Below are positions 7,808 through 17,900 of a stretch of DNA of 64,000 nt, one piece after another (the stretch's first letter is position 1; each line of letters starts with the position of its first letter). This DNA is from Bacteroidota bacterium (GTDB lineage Bacteria; Bacteroidota; Bacteroidia; B-17B0; Aurantibacillaceae): NCBI GenBank assembly GCA_013297775.1, contig JAAFIL010000001.1:125711-189710 (forward strand), in the 5' to 3' direction. The position numbers and the translations under genes are program-made. Below the pieces are notes generated by a model. It was not told the origin of the DNA. It worked only from the letters and a program-made list of their open reading frames with translations, and did not search any database.

Positions 7808-8353
7808 ATGCAAAAATTATTTTTTTTAATAGCCGCAGGTCTCACCTTAAATGTAAGCGCGCAAATTTATAAAGTGAAAACCACTAACGTTTCATTTTAT
7901 TCAAAATCGCCACTCGAAGATATTGAAGCCAATAATAAAAGTTCGGTACAAGTTCTTAATACCACCACTGGCGATTATCAAATGCGTTTAACCATTATTG
8001 GCTTCAAATTTAAAAATGCTTTAATGGAAGAGCATTTCAATGAAAATTACATGGAAAGCACCAAGTTTCCAAACGCTGTGTTTAAAGGAAAAATAGAAGA
8101 AAAAGTAGATTATGAAGCAACTAACGAACAAGCTGTAAACGTTAGTGGCAAAATGGAAATACATGGCGTAACACAAGATGTAAAAATTCAAGGAACAATT
8201 AAAAAAGTAGGTGCTGATTTAGTTCTTAACGCTAAATTTAAAATCAAAGTAGCCGACTACGGCATCAAAGTACCTTCGTTGTATGTAAAAAATATTGCCG
8301 AGGTGGTGGATGTAACCATTGATAGCACCTTAGAACCTTTCCAAAAAAAGTAA
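7808..8353 (+). CDS. secreted YceI-like domain protein
   Basis: 181 residues with a signal peptide (MQKLFFLIAAGLTLNVSAQ). The rest has the YceI lipocalin-like pattern: VSFYSKSPLEDIEANN near the start, MEEHFNENYMESTKFPNAVF in the middle and the GKMEIHGVTQDVKIQG strand pair. YceI proteins bind isoprenoid or amphiphilic ligands in the periplasm; the ligand here is unknown. It starts 19 bases after mutY and is followed by the DUF5777 gene in the same direction, a common pairing in this phylum. Confidence 0.85.
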   Translation: MQKLFFLIAAGLTLNVSAQIYKVKTTNVSFYSKSPLEDIEANNKSSVQVLNTTTGDYQMRLTIIGFKFKNALMEEHFNENYMESTKFPNAVFKGKIEEKVDYEATNEQAVNVSGKMEIHGVTQDVKIQGTIKKVGADLVLNAKFKIKVADYGIKVPSLYVKNIAEVVDVTIDSTLEPFQKK

Positions 8354-8382
8354 TTCGTTATTTAACTCTTAAAAAATAATAC

Positions 8383-9321
8383 ATGCGTTATTTTACCCTA
8401 ATTAGTGCACTTGCCATAACCTGTTCGTCGTTTGCCCAAGATGATTTATTAAGTTTGGTAGAAGATAAAAAAGATACCAAACCCGAAAAAGTATATGCCA
8501 CTTTTAAAACCTATCGTTTAGGAAACGCTTTAACAACCGAAACTGTAAAAGCGAAACATCTTGATTTTCGAATCTCGCATCGGTTTGGTAATATTTACGA
8601 TAATACCTTACAAAACCCTATCAATTCAACCTTTCAAACCTTTTTTGGTTTCGATGGTGCCGAAGACATCCGCTTTAGTTTCGATTATGGCCTCACCCGA
8701 AACGTTACCTTAGGCATTGGTCGAAGCCGCGCCAATAGTTTATTAGATGGTAGTGTAAAATGGCGTATTTTAGAACAAACGACCAACTTTAGTATGCCCG
8801 TTTCGGTAGCTTACTTTGGCGATGTAGGTTATACGCATAAAACCGTTAATAGCTTATACCAAGGCGTGGTAAAAGATTTTCAAACCAACGAATTACACCG
8901 CTTTAATTTTTTCAATCAATTAATTATTGCCAGCAAATTAACCCCTTGGTTATCCCTCGAAATTTTACCAAGCTATTTTCACCGCAACTTTATTCCAGAG
9001 CGGATTAACAAAAAAGATTTAAGCGAAGATCAAAATGGGCTTTTTTCGTGTGGCTTTGGCGGACGCATTAAACTTACCAAACGCCTGTGTTTAATAGGCG
9101 ATTATTTCTACAACTTTTCGCCTTTTTATGTAAACAATGCCGATGTGTTTAACCCCCTTTCGTTTGGTGTAGAGATGGAAACAGGTGGACACGTATTTAG
9201 CTTATTTTTTACCAATGCAAGTGGTTTAATCGAAAACAATTATTTAACCAGCACCCGCGACTCGTGGGCAAAAGGACAAGTTAAATTTGGTTTCGCCATT
9301 TCGCGCGTGTTTGCACTTTAG
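8383..9321 (+). CDS. DUF5777-family beta-barrel protein
   Basis: 312 residues, signal peptide MRYFTLISALAITCSSFAQ, then DDLLSLVEDKK and a Tyr/Phe/Gly-rich strand pattern (RFSFDYGLTRNVTLGIGRS, then FGVEMETGGHVFSLFFTNAS). The lines HLDFRISHRFGNI and GHVFSLFFTN are typical of the DUF5777 barrel family. Likely an outer-membrane protein. It lies directly after the YceI-like gene and may act with it. Confidence 0.75.
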   Translation: MRYFTLISALAITCSSFAQDDLLSLVEDKKDTKPEKVYATFKTYRLGNALTTETVKAKHLDFRISHRFGNIYDNTLQNPINSTFQTFFGFDGAEDIRFSFDYGLTRNVTLGIGRSRANSLLDGSVKWRILEQTTNFSMPVSVAYFGDVGYTHKTVNSLYQGVVKDFQTNELHRFNFFNQLIIASKLTPWLSLEILPSYFHRNFIPERINKKDLSEDQNGLFSCGFGGRIKLTKRLCLIGDYFYNFSPFYVNNADVFNPLSFGVEMETGGHVFSLFFTNASGLIENNYLTSTRDSWAKGQVKFGFAISRVFAL

Positions 9322-9342
9322 AAATTAGGCCTCTGATAAATT

Positions 9343-10059
9343 ATGGAATCGATTTCTATTTTTCAGGGACATACCTTAAAACCTATACATCAATATCCCA
9401 TTTTTAGAAATGGCGACGATCTGATGTGGCCTTCGCTCTTTTTACTCCTCGTATTTGCTTGCATTGTTTGGGTAAGAGTAGGAATGCGTAGTAAATTCGA
9501 TAAAATAATGTTGGCCACCTTTAGCCTACAAGCCACGCGGCAAATCGAACGCGAAGATTTTAATCCCTTTAAACCCCTTTCGCTATTATTGACCTTAATT
9601 TTTTGTTCACTCGCCAGCTTTTTTGTTTATCAAGTCAATAAAAATTTAGGCTCCGTATTTGAAAATAAACCACAACACATTCAATTTCTTTCTTTTTTTA
9701 CCATTATTCTTTTCGCCTTTATCCTTAAAAATTTATTTTCCCATCTAATGGGGCAATTAACAGAAACCGGACCACTTTTTAATGAATACCTCTATAGCAA
9801 TTTACTAATCAATCAAACCACTGGCATTATTGTTTTCCCGTTTTTAGTGATAACCGAACTCAGCCAACTACCCGCCATTTATTTACTTTTGCCTTGTTTA
9901 CTCATCTTCTCTTGTAACCTGCTCTTAAAATGGTTCAGGGGCGTGCGTTTTAGTGCCTTTGAACAACGTATAGGTTTTCTCCAAATTTTTATATACTTTT
10001 GCGCCGTGGAAATTCTACCAAACTTAGTACTCATTAAATTTATTATTGTTAATTTTTAA
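9343..10059 (+). CDS. DUF4271 integral membrane protein
   Basis: 238 residues with several membrane segments (SLFLLLVFACIVWVRVG, LLLTLIFCSLASFFVYQV, FFTIILFAFILKNLF, and others near 165-235). Polar stretches contain FRNGDDLMWPS at the N-terminus. It matches the DUF4271 family, which in Bacteroidota lies next to hemD, as here (10-base gap). A role linked to tetrapyrrole metabolism is suggested only by that neighbourhood. Confidence 0.8.
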   Translation: MESISIFQGHTLKPIHQYPIFRNGDDLMWPSLFLLLVFACIVWVRVGMRSKFDKIMLATFSLQATRQIEREDFNPFKPLSLLLTLIFCSLASFFVYQVNKNLGSVFENKPQHIQFLSFFTIILFAFILKNLFSHLMGQLTETGPLFNEYLYSNLLINQTTGIIVFPFLVITELSQLPAIYLLLPCLLIFSCNLLLKWFRGVRFSAFEQRIGFLQIFIYFCAVEILPNLVLIKFIIVNF

Positions 10060-10069
10060 ATCTAACTGA

Positions 10070-11128
10070 ATGGCGACCAATAAATCAAAGGTAAAAGCAA
10101 AAAAGACGGTATTGGTTTCTAAAAAGCCTGCTAAGAAAACCAAAGCACCAGCAAAAAAAATGGTGGTTAAATTGGCCGCCAAAAAAGTAAGCAAAGCAAA
10201 GGTGGCACCAACTAAAAAGGTAGCTGCAAAAAAAGTAGTAGTAGCTGTTGCAGAAAAAGATCAAAAAGCAATTGCAACTACTTTTATTAAAGAGCGTAAA
10301 AAAAGAGGTTCTGGAAAAATTACGTTTAAGTTAGCTCCGCCACCTAAAATAGAAGTGAGTCAGCATCCTAAAACAAAAATAAAAACGCTTTTAATTTCGC
10401 AACCCAAGCCAGTTGATATGGATAAAAATCCATATTTAGATTTAGCCAAAAAATATAACTTAAATGTTACCTTCCGCCAGTTTATTAAAATCGAAGGCAT
10501 AAATCCTCAAGATTTCAGAACCCAACGTATTGATATTTTAGCACACGGTGCCGTTATTTTAACCAGTAAATTAAGTGTTGACCATTACTTCCGCATTTGT
10601 AACGAGATGCGTGTAACCGTGCCCGAAACCATGAAATACTTTTGTATCAATGAACAAACGGCCTACTACCTTCAAAAATATATCCAATACCGCAAACGAA
10701 AAATTTTCTTTGGCCACGGCACCATTTTAGATTTAGTAGATGTGATTAAAAAAAATAAAAGCGAAAAATTTTTATTACCCGTTAGCGATGTTCACAAAGA
10801 ACAAATTGTAGAGTTTTTAGACGAAATGCACTTAACCTACACCAAAGGCGTATTCTATAAAACGGTTAGTGCCAATTTAAGCGACATAAAAACCTTAAAC
10901 GAATTTGATGTTTTAGTATTTTTTACGCCAGCAGGTATCAAATCATTGAAACAAAATTTTCCGAGTTTTAAACAAGGCAACACACGCATTGCGGCTTTTG
11001 GCTATACAACGGCGCAAACGCTAAAAGATTTAGGCTACCGTTTAGATATATTTGCTCCCAATCCGATTAACCCAAGCATGACGGGGGCATTAGAAACCTA
11101 TTTACGCGAATCGAATAAACGCACCTAG
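10070..11128 (+). CDS. hemD: uroporphyrinogen-III synthase with H1-like N-terminal extension
   Basis: Cyclises hydroxymethylbilane to uroporphyrinogen III in haem/tetrapyrrole synthesis. 352 residues, about 100 more than needed. Residues from about 107 (IKTLLISQPKPVDM) to the end form the two-lobed HemD fold, with AVILTSKLSVDHY and VLVFFTPAGIKSLKQ at the usual places. The first ~100 residues are almost only Lys, Ala, Val, Thr and Pro (KKPAKKTKAPAKK-type repeats), like eukaryotic histone H1 tails or bacterial AlgP/Hc1-type proteins. Upstream neighbour is DUF4271; hemE is 12 kb away. The tail could bind nucleic acid or reflect a different start, but frame and codon use are continuous. Confidence 0.85.
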   Translation: MATNKSKVKAKKTVLVSKKPAKKTKAPAKKMVVKLAAKKVSKAKVAPTKKVAAKKVVVAVAEKDQKAIATTFIKERKKRGSGKITFKLAPPPKIEVSQHPKTKIKTLLISQPKPVDMDKNPYLDLAKKYNLNVTFRQFIKIEGINPQDFRTQRIDILAHGAVILTSKLSVDHYFRICNEMRVTVPETMKYFCINEQTAYYLQKYIQYRKRKIFFGHGTILDLVDVIKKNKSEKFLLPVSDVHKEQIVEFLDEMHLTYTKGVFYKTVSANLSDIKTLNEFDVLVFFTPAGIKSLKQNFPSFKQGNTRIAAFGYTTAQTLKDLGYRLDIFAPNPINPSMTGALETYLRESNKRT

Positions 11129-11244
11129 CTGTTGTAAAACCCTTTTAAAAAGCATCGTTTTAGCAACCAACGTTAAATTGTACCGTTCGCCGACTATTTT
11201 ATACCAATGACCTTTGCGGATTAAACTCGCATTTTGATTTTAGT

Positions 11245-11252
11245 TACCTTTG
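11245..11252 (+). promoter_or_regulatory. -7 box upstream of the outer-membrane receptor
   Basis: TACCTTTG matches TAnnTTTG and lies 17 bases before the ATG at 11270. No TTG box is found at the right distance upstream, so this is partial evidence. It does argue against the TTG start at 11234. Confidence 0.35.
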
Positions 11253-11269
11253 ATTTCTCTCTTCAAACG

Positions 11270-13864
11270 ATGCAACATTACACTACATATTTTAAAGTAA
11301 AAAGTTTCAACTACTTATTTCTACTTCTCATTTCTCTTTCTAACGCAAACTTTGCGCAATTTGGTAACAGCGGTGGTGGTGGCGGAAACCGTGGCAATGC
11401 CAACGACATGATGAAACTAATGAAAGACATTAAAGGTCGTGTATATGGAAAAGTAGTAGATGGAACTACCAAAAAACCGGTTGAGTTTGCAAGTGTTATT
11501 GTATTGTGGTATAATAAAGACAGTGCCATTGCTGGAGGCTTTACCGAAGCCAACGGCGACTTCAATTTAGAAAATTTACCCCCCATGGGCGGCTACCGTT
11601 TGCGCGTTACATTAATTGGTTACAAAAATTTCGATACCAAAATTTATATTCAAGCGCCTAATAAACTAGAGCAAGATTTAGGAAACATTCGTTTAGATGT
11701 GGACGAAAAAGTATTAAAAGAAATTGAAGTTGTTGGCGAAAAAAGTACCTTTCAAATGGGAGTTGACCGAAAAATTTATAACGTTGATAAAGATTTATCG
11801 GTACGTGGCGGAACAGGAATTGACGTTTTAAAAAACATTCCTTCGCTTACCGTAGATGGAGATGGTAACGCCACCCTGCGCGAAAAAGGAGTTATGATTT
11901 ACATTGATGGGAAACCCACTACACTCACCATGCAGCAAATTCCAGCCGACCAAATCGAACGTGTAGAAGTCATATCTAATCCTGGTGCAAAATACGAAGC
12001 CGCTGCCAGTGGTGGCATTGTGAACGTTGTACTTAAAAAAAATCTGAAACCTGGGTATAATGGGATGGTAATGGGTAGCATTGGCACAGGCGACCGTTAT
12101 GGCTTAACCTCTAGTGTTAATATAAAAGAAAACCCTTGGAATTTATCAATGATTTTTACAGGAAACATTACCAATACCAATCAAACAAAAGGCTACACAC
12201 GCAATACTACCTATAATTTTAATAACCCCATTACTGGCACAAAAGGCGACGACTTTTTTGCACAAGATAACTCCCTCACCAATAAAAATCAATTTTACTT
12301 TGGAAGAGTTGGTTTAGATTATTCGATTAATAACCGTAACACCATTGGCGGTGGCATTGCTATTGTAAACGGTTTAATGGGGTTTAACGATCAACAATTT
12401 TTCAGAAATACCTCGGGCCTTGGCTTAGAATACAGCAAAGGCAAACGGGTTAACGAACAAGAATCTAACTTCAAAAATTATACAGGGCAAATCACCTACA
12501 AAAAAACATTTCCAGAAGCAGGAAAAGAATTAACCATTGATGCCAATTACAACGTTAACGACGCCACAAATGGATTTGTATTTACAACCGAAAATCAAAT
12601 TTTAACCAACAACGCCTTTCAATTTTTACCCAATGCCATTCAAAAAAATGTTGGCGGAACATCTAGTCAACAATATGTTTTTCAAACCGATTTTATTAAC
12701 CCCATTAGCGATACCAGAAAATTTGAAACTGGGATGCGTCTGTTTTTAAAAAACTCAAACTTTATAAACGATGCCCAACGCAACCTCATTCCTTCGGGCG
12801 ATTTTGTAACCGATACCTCGCAAACCAACCGCTACATTATACAAGATATGGTAAATGCAGCTTATGTTACTTACACCGGAAAAACCTTTTGGGACTTAGG
12901 CTATCAAGGCGGTCTTCGTTTCGAGCAAACGTATTACACGGGCGAATTAACTGATAAAAATCTATCGTTTAAATATGCCTATCCCGATGGAGGAACCAAT
13001 TGGCTTTACACATTATTTCCTTCTTTATACCTCAGTAAAAAAATTGGCAAACACGAAATCCAATTTAACTTGAGTCGTAAAATAGACCGCCCTAATTTTT
13101 TCCAATCTATGCCCTTTGTAATGTTTAGCGATAATCGGAACTACCGCATCGGTAATCCAGCCTTAAAACCCGAACTCATTAATATTGGCGAATTAAATTA
13201 TAACCTACAATTTGGAAAAGGCAATTGGTTAACCTCGGCCTATACCCGTTTTAGTCAAAATCCTATCACTAATTTTCAGTACCCCTCCGATGCCGACCCC
13301 AACATAACCGTAAGCACTTGGGTTAATGCCAAAAATATTTGGCGCTATGGTTACGAAAATACCTTACGTTTAAACTTGCATAAAAATTTTAATACCACAC
13401 TTAATTTCGATGTATTTTATGTGTTTCTAAATGGAGGCATCATTAATAATCAACCAGTTCAAAATGCAAAGGGCTGGAGTTATAAAGCAAAAGTAGCCTT
13501 CAATTATACGCTTCCTTGGAAACTTCAATTGCAGGTTAATGGCACTTACGATGCGCCCAAAATTATTTTAAATGGGCTTACTTTTAATAATTACTTCATG
13601 GATATATCGTTAGGAAAAACTGTAAACACAAAACTTATTTTTAACCTCACTCTCAGCGATGTGTTTAATACCAAACGGTTTGGGTCCGACATTACAACCG
13701 ATTTCATTGCTCAAGAAATATTGCGCCGCCGCGAAGGTCGGTTTTTACGATTTAGTGTAACTTACTTATTTGGCAAGTTCGATACCTCGCTGTTTAAACG
13801 TTTTGGTAAAGGAAATAAAAATGCTGCTCAACCTTCTATGGGCGGTCAAGATGGATTAGAATAA
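11270..13864 (+). CDS. outer-membrane receptor with carboxypeptidase-like N-domain (OMP_b-brl_3 type)
   Basis: 864 residues from the ATG at 11270; an in-frame TTG at 11234 precedes the signal peptide and overlaps the promoter, so I reject it. Signal peptide MQHYTTYFKVKSFNYLFLLL..NFAQ, then Gly/Asn-rich FGNSGGGGGNRGN, then a carboxypeptidase-regulatory-like domain (GKVVDGTTKKPVEFASVIV), a TonB-type plug (GVMIYIDGKPTTLTMQQIPA, then IERVEVISNPGAKYEAAASG) and a long barrel. This is the TonB-dependent-receptor-like family common in Bacteroidota. Substrate unknown. The C-terminal tail (GNKNAAQPSMGGQDGLE) extends past the last strand. folB follows after 10 bases. Confidence 0.88.
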   Translation: MQHYTTYFKVKSFNYLFLLLISLSNANFAQFGNSGGGGGNRGNANDMMKLMKDIKGRVYGKVVDGTTKKPVEFASVIVLWYNKDSAIAGGFTEANGDFNLENLPPMGGYRLRVTLIGYKNFDTKIYIQAPNKLEQDLGNIRLDVDEKVLKEIEVVGEKSTFQMGVDRKIYNVDKDLSVRGGTGIDVLKNIPSLTVDGDGNATLREKGVMIYIDGKPTTLTMQQIPADQIERVEVISNPGAKYEAAASGGIVNVVLKKNLKPGYNGMVMGSIGTGDRYGLTSSVNIKENPWNLSMIFTGNITNTNQTKGYTRNTTYNFNNPITGTKGDDFFAQDNSLTNKNQFYFGRVGLDYSINNRNTIGGGIAIVNGLMGFNDQQFFRNTSGLGLEYSKGKRVNEQESNFKNYTGQITYKKTFPEAGKELTIDANYNVNDATNGFVFTTENQILTNNAFQFLPNAIQKNVGGTSSQQYVFQTDFINPISDTRKFETGMRLFLKNSNFINDAQRNLIPSGDFVTDTSQTNRYIIQDMVNAAYVTYTGKTFWDLGYQGGLRFEQTYYTGELTDKNLSFKYAYPDGGTNWLYTLFPSLYLSKKIGKHEIQFNLSRKIDRPNFFQSMPFVMFSDNRNYRIGNPALKPELINIGELNYNLQFGKGNWLTSAYTRFSQNPITNFQYPSDADPNITVSTWVNAKNIWRYGYENTLRLNLHKNFNTTLNFDVFYVFLNGGIINNQPVQNAKGWSYKAKVAFNYTLPWKLQLQVNGTYDAPKIILNGLTFNNYFMDISLGKTVNTKLIFNLTLSDVFNTKRFGSDITTDFIAQEILRRREGRFLRFSVTYLFGKFDTSLFKRFGKGNKNAAQPSMGGQDGLE

Positions 13865-13874
13865 CAATTATAAC

Positions 13875-14243
13875 ATGACACACACCATTGCTATTGAAGG
13901 CATCAAACTTTACGGGTATCACGGTTGTTTAATCGAAGAATCAAAAATTGGCGGACACTACATTGTGGACGTTTACATGACTACCGATTTTACGGAAGCC
14001 GCTAAAACCGACGATTTATCGAAAACTATTGATTACTGCGCCATTTACGAAATTGCCAAAGCACACGTTGCCATAAGAAGCCAGTTAATTGAACAAGTTT
14101 GCGAACGTATTTACACAACTATCAAAAATGATTTTCCACAGTTGAAGAGCTTACAAGTTAAGTTAACCAAACTTTTACCACCAATGAATGGCAACGTCGA
14201 AAAAGTAAGCGTAGAACTCAAGGAAAATTTTTCAAACGATTAA
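13875..14243 (+). CDS. folB: dihydroneopterin aldolase
   Basis: Converts 7,8-dihydroneopterin to 6-hydroxymethyl-dihydropterin in folate synthesis. 122 residues, the usual length. The start IAIEGIKLYGYHGCLIEE carries the conserved Gly-Tyr-His-Gly and Glu of the pterin site, and the catalytic Lys sits in VKLTKLLPP near residue 98. It follows the receptor gene closely and runs convergent to the next gene, whose stop overlaps it by 4 bases. folE is elsewhere in the window (22140-22859). Confidence 0.9.
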   Translation: MTHTIAIEGIKLYGYHGCLIEESKIGGHYIVDVYMTTDFTEAAKTDDLSKTIDYCAIYEIAKAHVAIRSQLIEQVCERIYTTIKNDFPQLKSLQVKLTKLLPPMNGNVEKVSVELKENFSND

Positions 14244-14764
14244 AACACTTGCGCTACCTCTTTCTTCAAAAACTCTAATGCAATTTCATTAGGCATTTTT
14301 TTATCTACGTTAGCGGTAATATTTAAAACCATCATGGCCAAATCGTTGCTACTATTATCGTGTGGTACTTTAGTAGATGAAATATTTATCAATTTAATAA
14401 TTTCCTCCTTTGCAGTTTTAACCAACTCCCAAGCCGACGAACTCACGTAAATTTGCTGCGATAAATTATGCTCGTACTCCGCTTTAACGGCTTTTATTAA
14501 TTCTTGATGCAACTGATGGCAATTGATGCCGTGTTTATTAACCCGCACCACCAACATATTGGGATGAATGCGCTCTAAAAAAATAACCAAACGTTCGTAA
14601 GCCTGTATTTTTAAAGGCGTAATAGCGGCTTGAGCCATTTTTTTTAATTCGTAATCCCGGCGCTTTTGATCATTATCCATAAACTTGTTTACCAAAAAAA
14701 ATACAGCTGCAAACACCGCTCCAGCAGGCAAAACAATTTTTAAAATTTCTACAAATGCTTCCAT
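14240..14764 (-). CDS. conserved membrane-anchored protein of unknown function
   Basis: 174 residues. One N-terminal membrane segment (about residues 8-26, ILKIVLPAGAVFAAVFFLV), then a charged helical cytoplasmic or periplasmic part (KRRDYELKKMAQAAITPLKI). A short motif, YERLVIFLERIHPNMLVVRV, looks conserved in Bacteroidota homologues as I recall them. Function unknown. Its stop overlaps the folB stop by 4 bases in convergent orientation. Confidence 0.7.
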   Translation of the reverse strand: MEAFVEILKIVLPAGAVFAAVFFLVNKFMDNDQKRRDYELKKMAQAAITPLKIQAYERLVIFLERIHPNMLVVRVNKHGINCHQLHQELIKAVKAEYEHNLSQQIYVSSSAWELVKTAKEEIIKLINISSTKVPHDNSSNDLAMMVLNITANVDKKMPNEIALEFLKKEVAQVF

Positions 14765-14976
14765 ATACCAATTAACGCCAAAAAAGATAATACTGTAAAA
14801 ATCGGTAATTTATTTAGCATTTAAAAACAATACAAAGTTGTGTTTAAGATATTTTAAGAAGCCACCCGAAAATTAGCGTCAACTAACGAATTAAAAATGT
14901 AGTTTAGTATAGCAAAGTTAAACCCCAATTATGGAATTATAAATTGGGTAGCATCTAAATAGTAAACGTGTGAGTT

Positions 14977-17900
14977 ATGTCAATAAAAAAGAAGCCCAGT
15001 ATTTTAGCTACCATAGTAGCGGTTGTTGTTTTAACCATTACCTCAATTTCAGCCTATAACTTCAAAAGTAAAAAACAAAGCTATATGTTTACATTTCCTC
15101 CCAACGACACTTACACCCAACTTTGGAAAAAGGTTGAAACCGCCGAGGATAAAGGATTAACCGAAGATGCTCAACAATTAGTAGAGGGCATTTACAAAAA
15201 AGCTCAAACCGAAAAAAATCCACCACAGATTGTAAAAAGTATTATTTACCGCTTAAAATTTTTACAATTTAAAGAAGAATACGCCATCGAAAAAAGTACC
15301 GAAGAACTAAAAAAAGAAATTGATAAAGCTGATTTCCCTGTTAAGCCTGTGCTACAAAGTATTTTAGCAGATACCTATTGGCAATACTACCTCAACAATA
15401 CTTGGAAATTTTATAACCGAAGCCAAACAGTTGCATTTAGTGCTACCGATGTTAGTACTTGGGATTTAAAGAAAATTATTTATGAAACGGTTGTCAATTA
15501 TAAAGCCTCACTTCAAAACGCCGATAGCCTTAAACGTACTAAAGTAAATTTATACGATGAAATTTTAATAAAGGGTAGCGCCGAAGCCCGCTCGTGGCGA
15601 CCAACACTCTACGATTTACTAGCCCACCGTGCTTTATCTTTTTTTAAAGACTCGCAGGCCGATGTAAGCAAAGCCGCCGATCAGTTTAATGTTAACGCCG
15701 ATGCGTATGCCAAACCTTATCCCGAATTTTTAAACCTCAAAATAAATGCCCCTACCGATAGTTTAGAACTTAAATATTACGCCGCCTTACTTTATCAAGA
15801 TTTGTTAGCCTTCCATTCAGAGGCCCAACGTAACGATGCGCTACTCGATTTAGAAATGGAACGCTACGATTTTATTTTAAGCTACTCCCAAAATCCTATA
15901 AAAGATTCGTTGTACTTACAGGGCATTAAATGGTTATCCGAAAAAATGGCCAGCTTGGCTTATGTCAGTAATGTAAAATTTCGCGAAGCACAATGGTACT
16001 TCAACAAAAGTTCGCAATACAAAGCATTAGAAAGTGAGGCGTATAAATCCTTCAGACAAACCGCTGTTAACTTATGCAATGCCATCATTAAAACCTATCC
16101 TAAAACCAATGGCGAACGTCAGGCTAAAAATCTTTTACTAACTATTAATGCCAAAGCCTTAAACATCCAATCCGAACAGGTAAATGACCACCAAGCCGCT
16201 AATCGTGTATTAGTGAATTATACCAACGTGGATAAACTCTATTTTAAATTGGTAAAAACCAATCGTACCGAGATGCGAAAATTGATAAGTCGTTACTACG
16301 ATGAAAAGGTAATTCCTAAATTATTAGAATTGCCAACCGCCCTCGAATTTGAACAAACCTTACCCGAAGACAAAGATTATAATCCACACAAAGTAGAAAT
16401 AAAAATACCTGCTACTGATTTTGGCTACTACTTTTTATTAGCTTCTACCTCGCCTAAATTTACTGCCGAAAAAAACATTACTTGTTACTCCTCTTACCTA
16501 GTTAGCAACATCGGCTTTTTTGATCGAAACGACCCCAATGGTGGCCGCGAATTTTTTGTAATGAACCGCCAAACAGGTCAACCCTTAAAAGAAGTGCAAT
16601 GCCAAATCTATACCGAAGAATACAGTTACGAAAAGCAAGAATACATCACTAAAAAAGGAAAACGTTTTACCACTAATACCGATGGATTTATCGCAATCCC
16701 GCCAAGCGATTACCGTTCTAACCAATCGTTCTTTATCGAATTTATAAACGGCAACGATAACCTCTGGAGCGATAATACATTTTACGTTTATTCACAACAA
16801 GATTATAATTCGACAACAACAACTTCACACTTTTTTACAGACCGTGCCATCTACCGTCCGGGGCAAACCATTTATTTTAAAAGCATACTTTTACAAAGTC
16901 AAAAAAATAATAAACATAAAATACTTCCCAATTATCCTACCATTGTAAATTTATATGATGTAAACGGTCAAATTGTAAGCAAACAACCTTTAACCACTAA
17001 CGAGTATGGAACCGTTTCGGGAAGTTTTACAGCACCACAAGGCGTGCTAAATGGTAACATGCGTTTGGGCGATGATTATGGTTCCATTTCGATTAGCGTA
17101 GAAGAATACAAACGCCCAAAGTTTGAAGTTTATTTCGATACCCTAAAAGGCACTTATAAATTAAACGATAAAGTAACCATGAAAGGATTTGCAAAGGCGT
17201 ATGCTGGCAATCTATTAGACGGCGCAAGTGTGAGTTACCGCGTGAAACGTTCAGTTAATTATCCTTATTGGTATTATTGGTATCGCCCTTACTTCTCTTC
17301 AACAGAGGTCGAAATTACAAATGGCACTCTTAAAACCAACGATAAAGGGGAGTATAACATTGAGTTTACGGCCTTGCCCGACCCCACTGCCAATAACACC
17401 GATAACCCAATCTACACCTACGAAATTTATGCCGATGTAACCGACATCAATGGCGAAACCCACAGCAGTAATGTCTCCTTCCGTGTGGGCACACAAGCCA
17501 TTACCTTAACGGTCAATATCCCTGAAATTATTAATGTGAACGAACTACCAAAAATTTCGTTTTATGCCAATAACTTAAATGGTGTAGAAGAAAATACAAC
17601 GGGCACTTCTAAACTTTATAAATTAAATCAACCACAACATATATTTCGGAAACGCCTGTGGGAGCAACCCGACAAGCACTTATACACCCGCGAAGAGTAC
17701 CACAAATTATTTCCACACGATTTATACGACGATGAAACCAATCGGTATAAATGGGAACGCAGCAAAGTTGTTCTCGAACGTAGCTTTAATACCAAAACCG
17801 ACAAAGAAGTTGTTTTAAACGAACTTAAATCGCTAAGCCCGGGTATTTATTTGTTAGAAAGCATTTGCAAAGATAAATTTGGAGCAGAAGTAAAAGCCAT

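Noticed and set aside
11234-11269. TTG start 12 codons upstream of the outer-membrane receptor ATG
   Set aside because: It would put extra residues in front of the signal peptide and overlaps the TACCTTTG promoter box.
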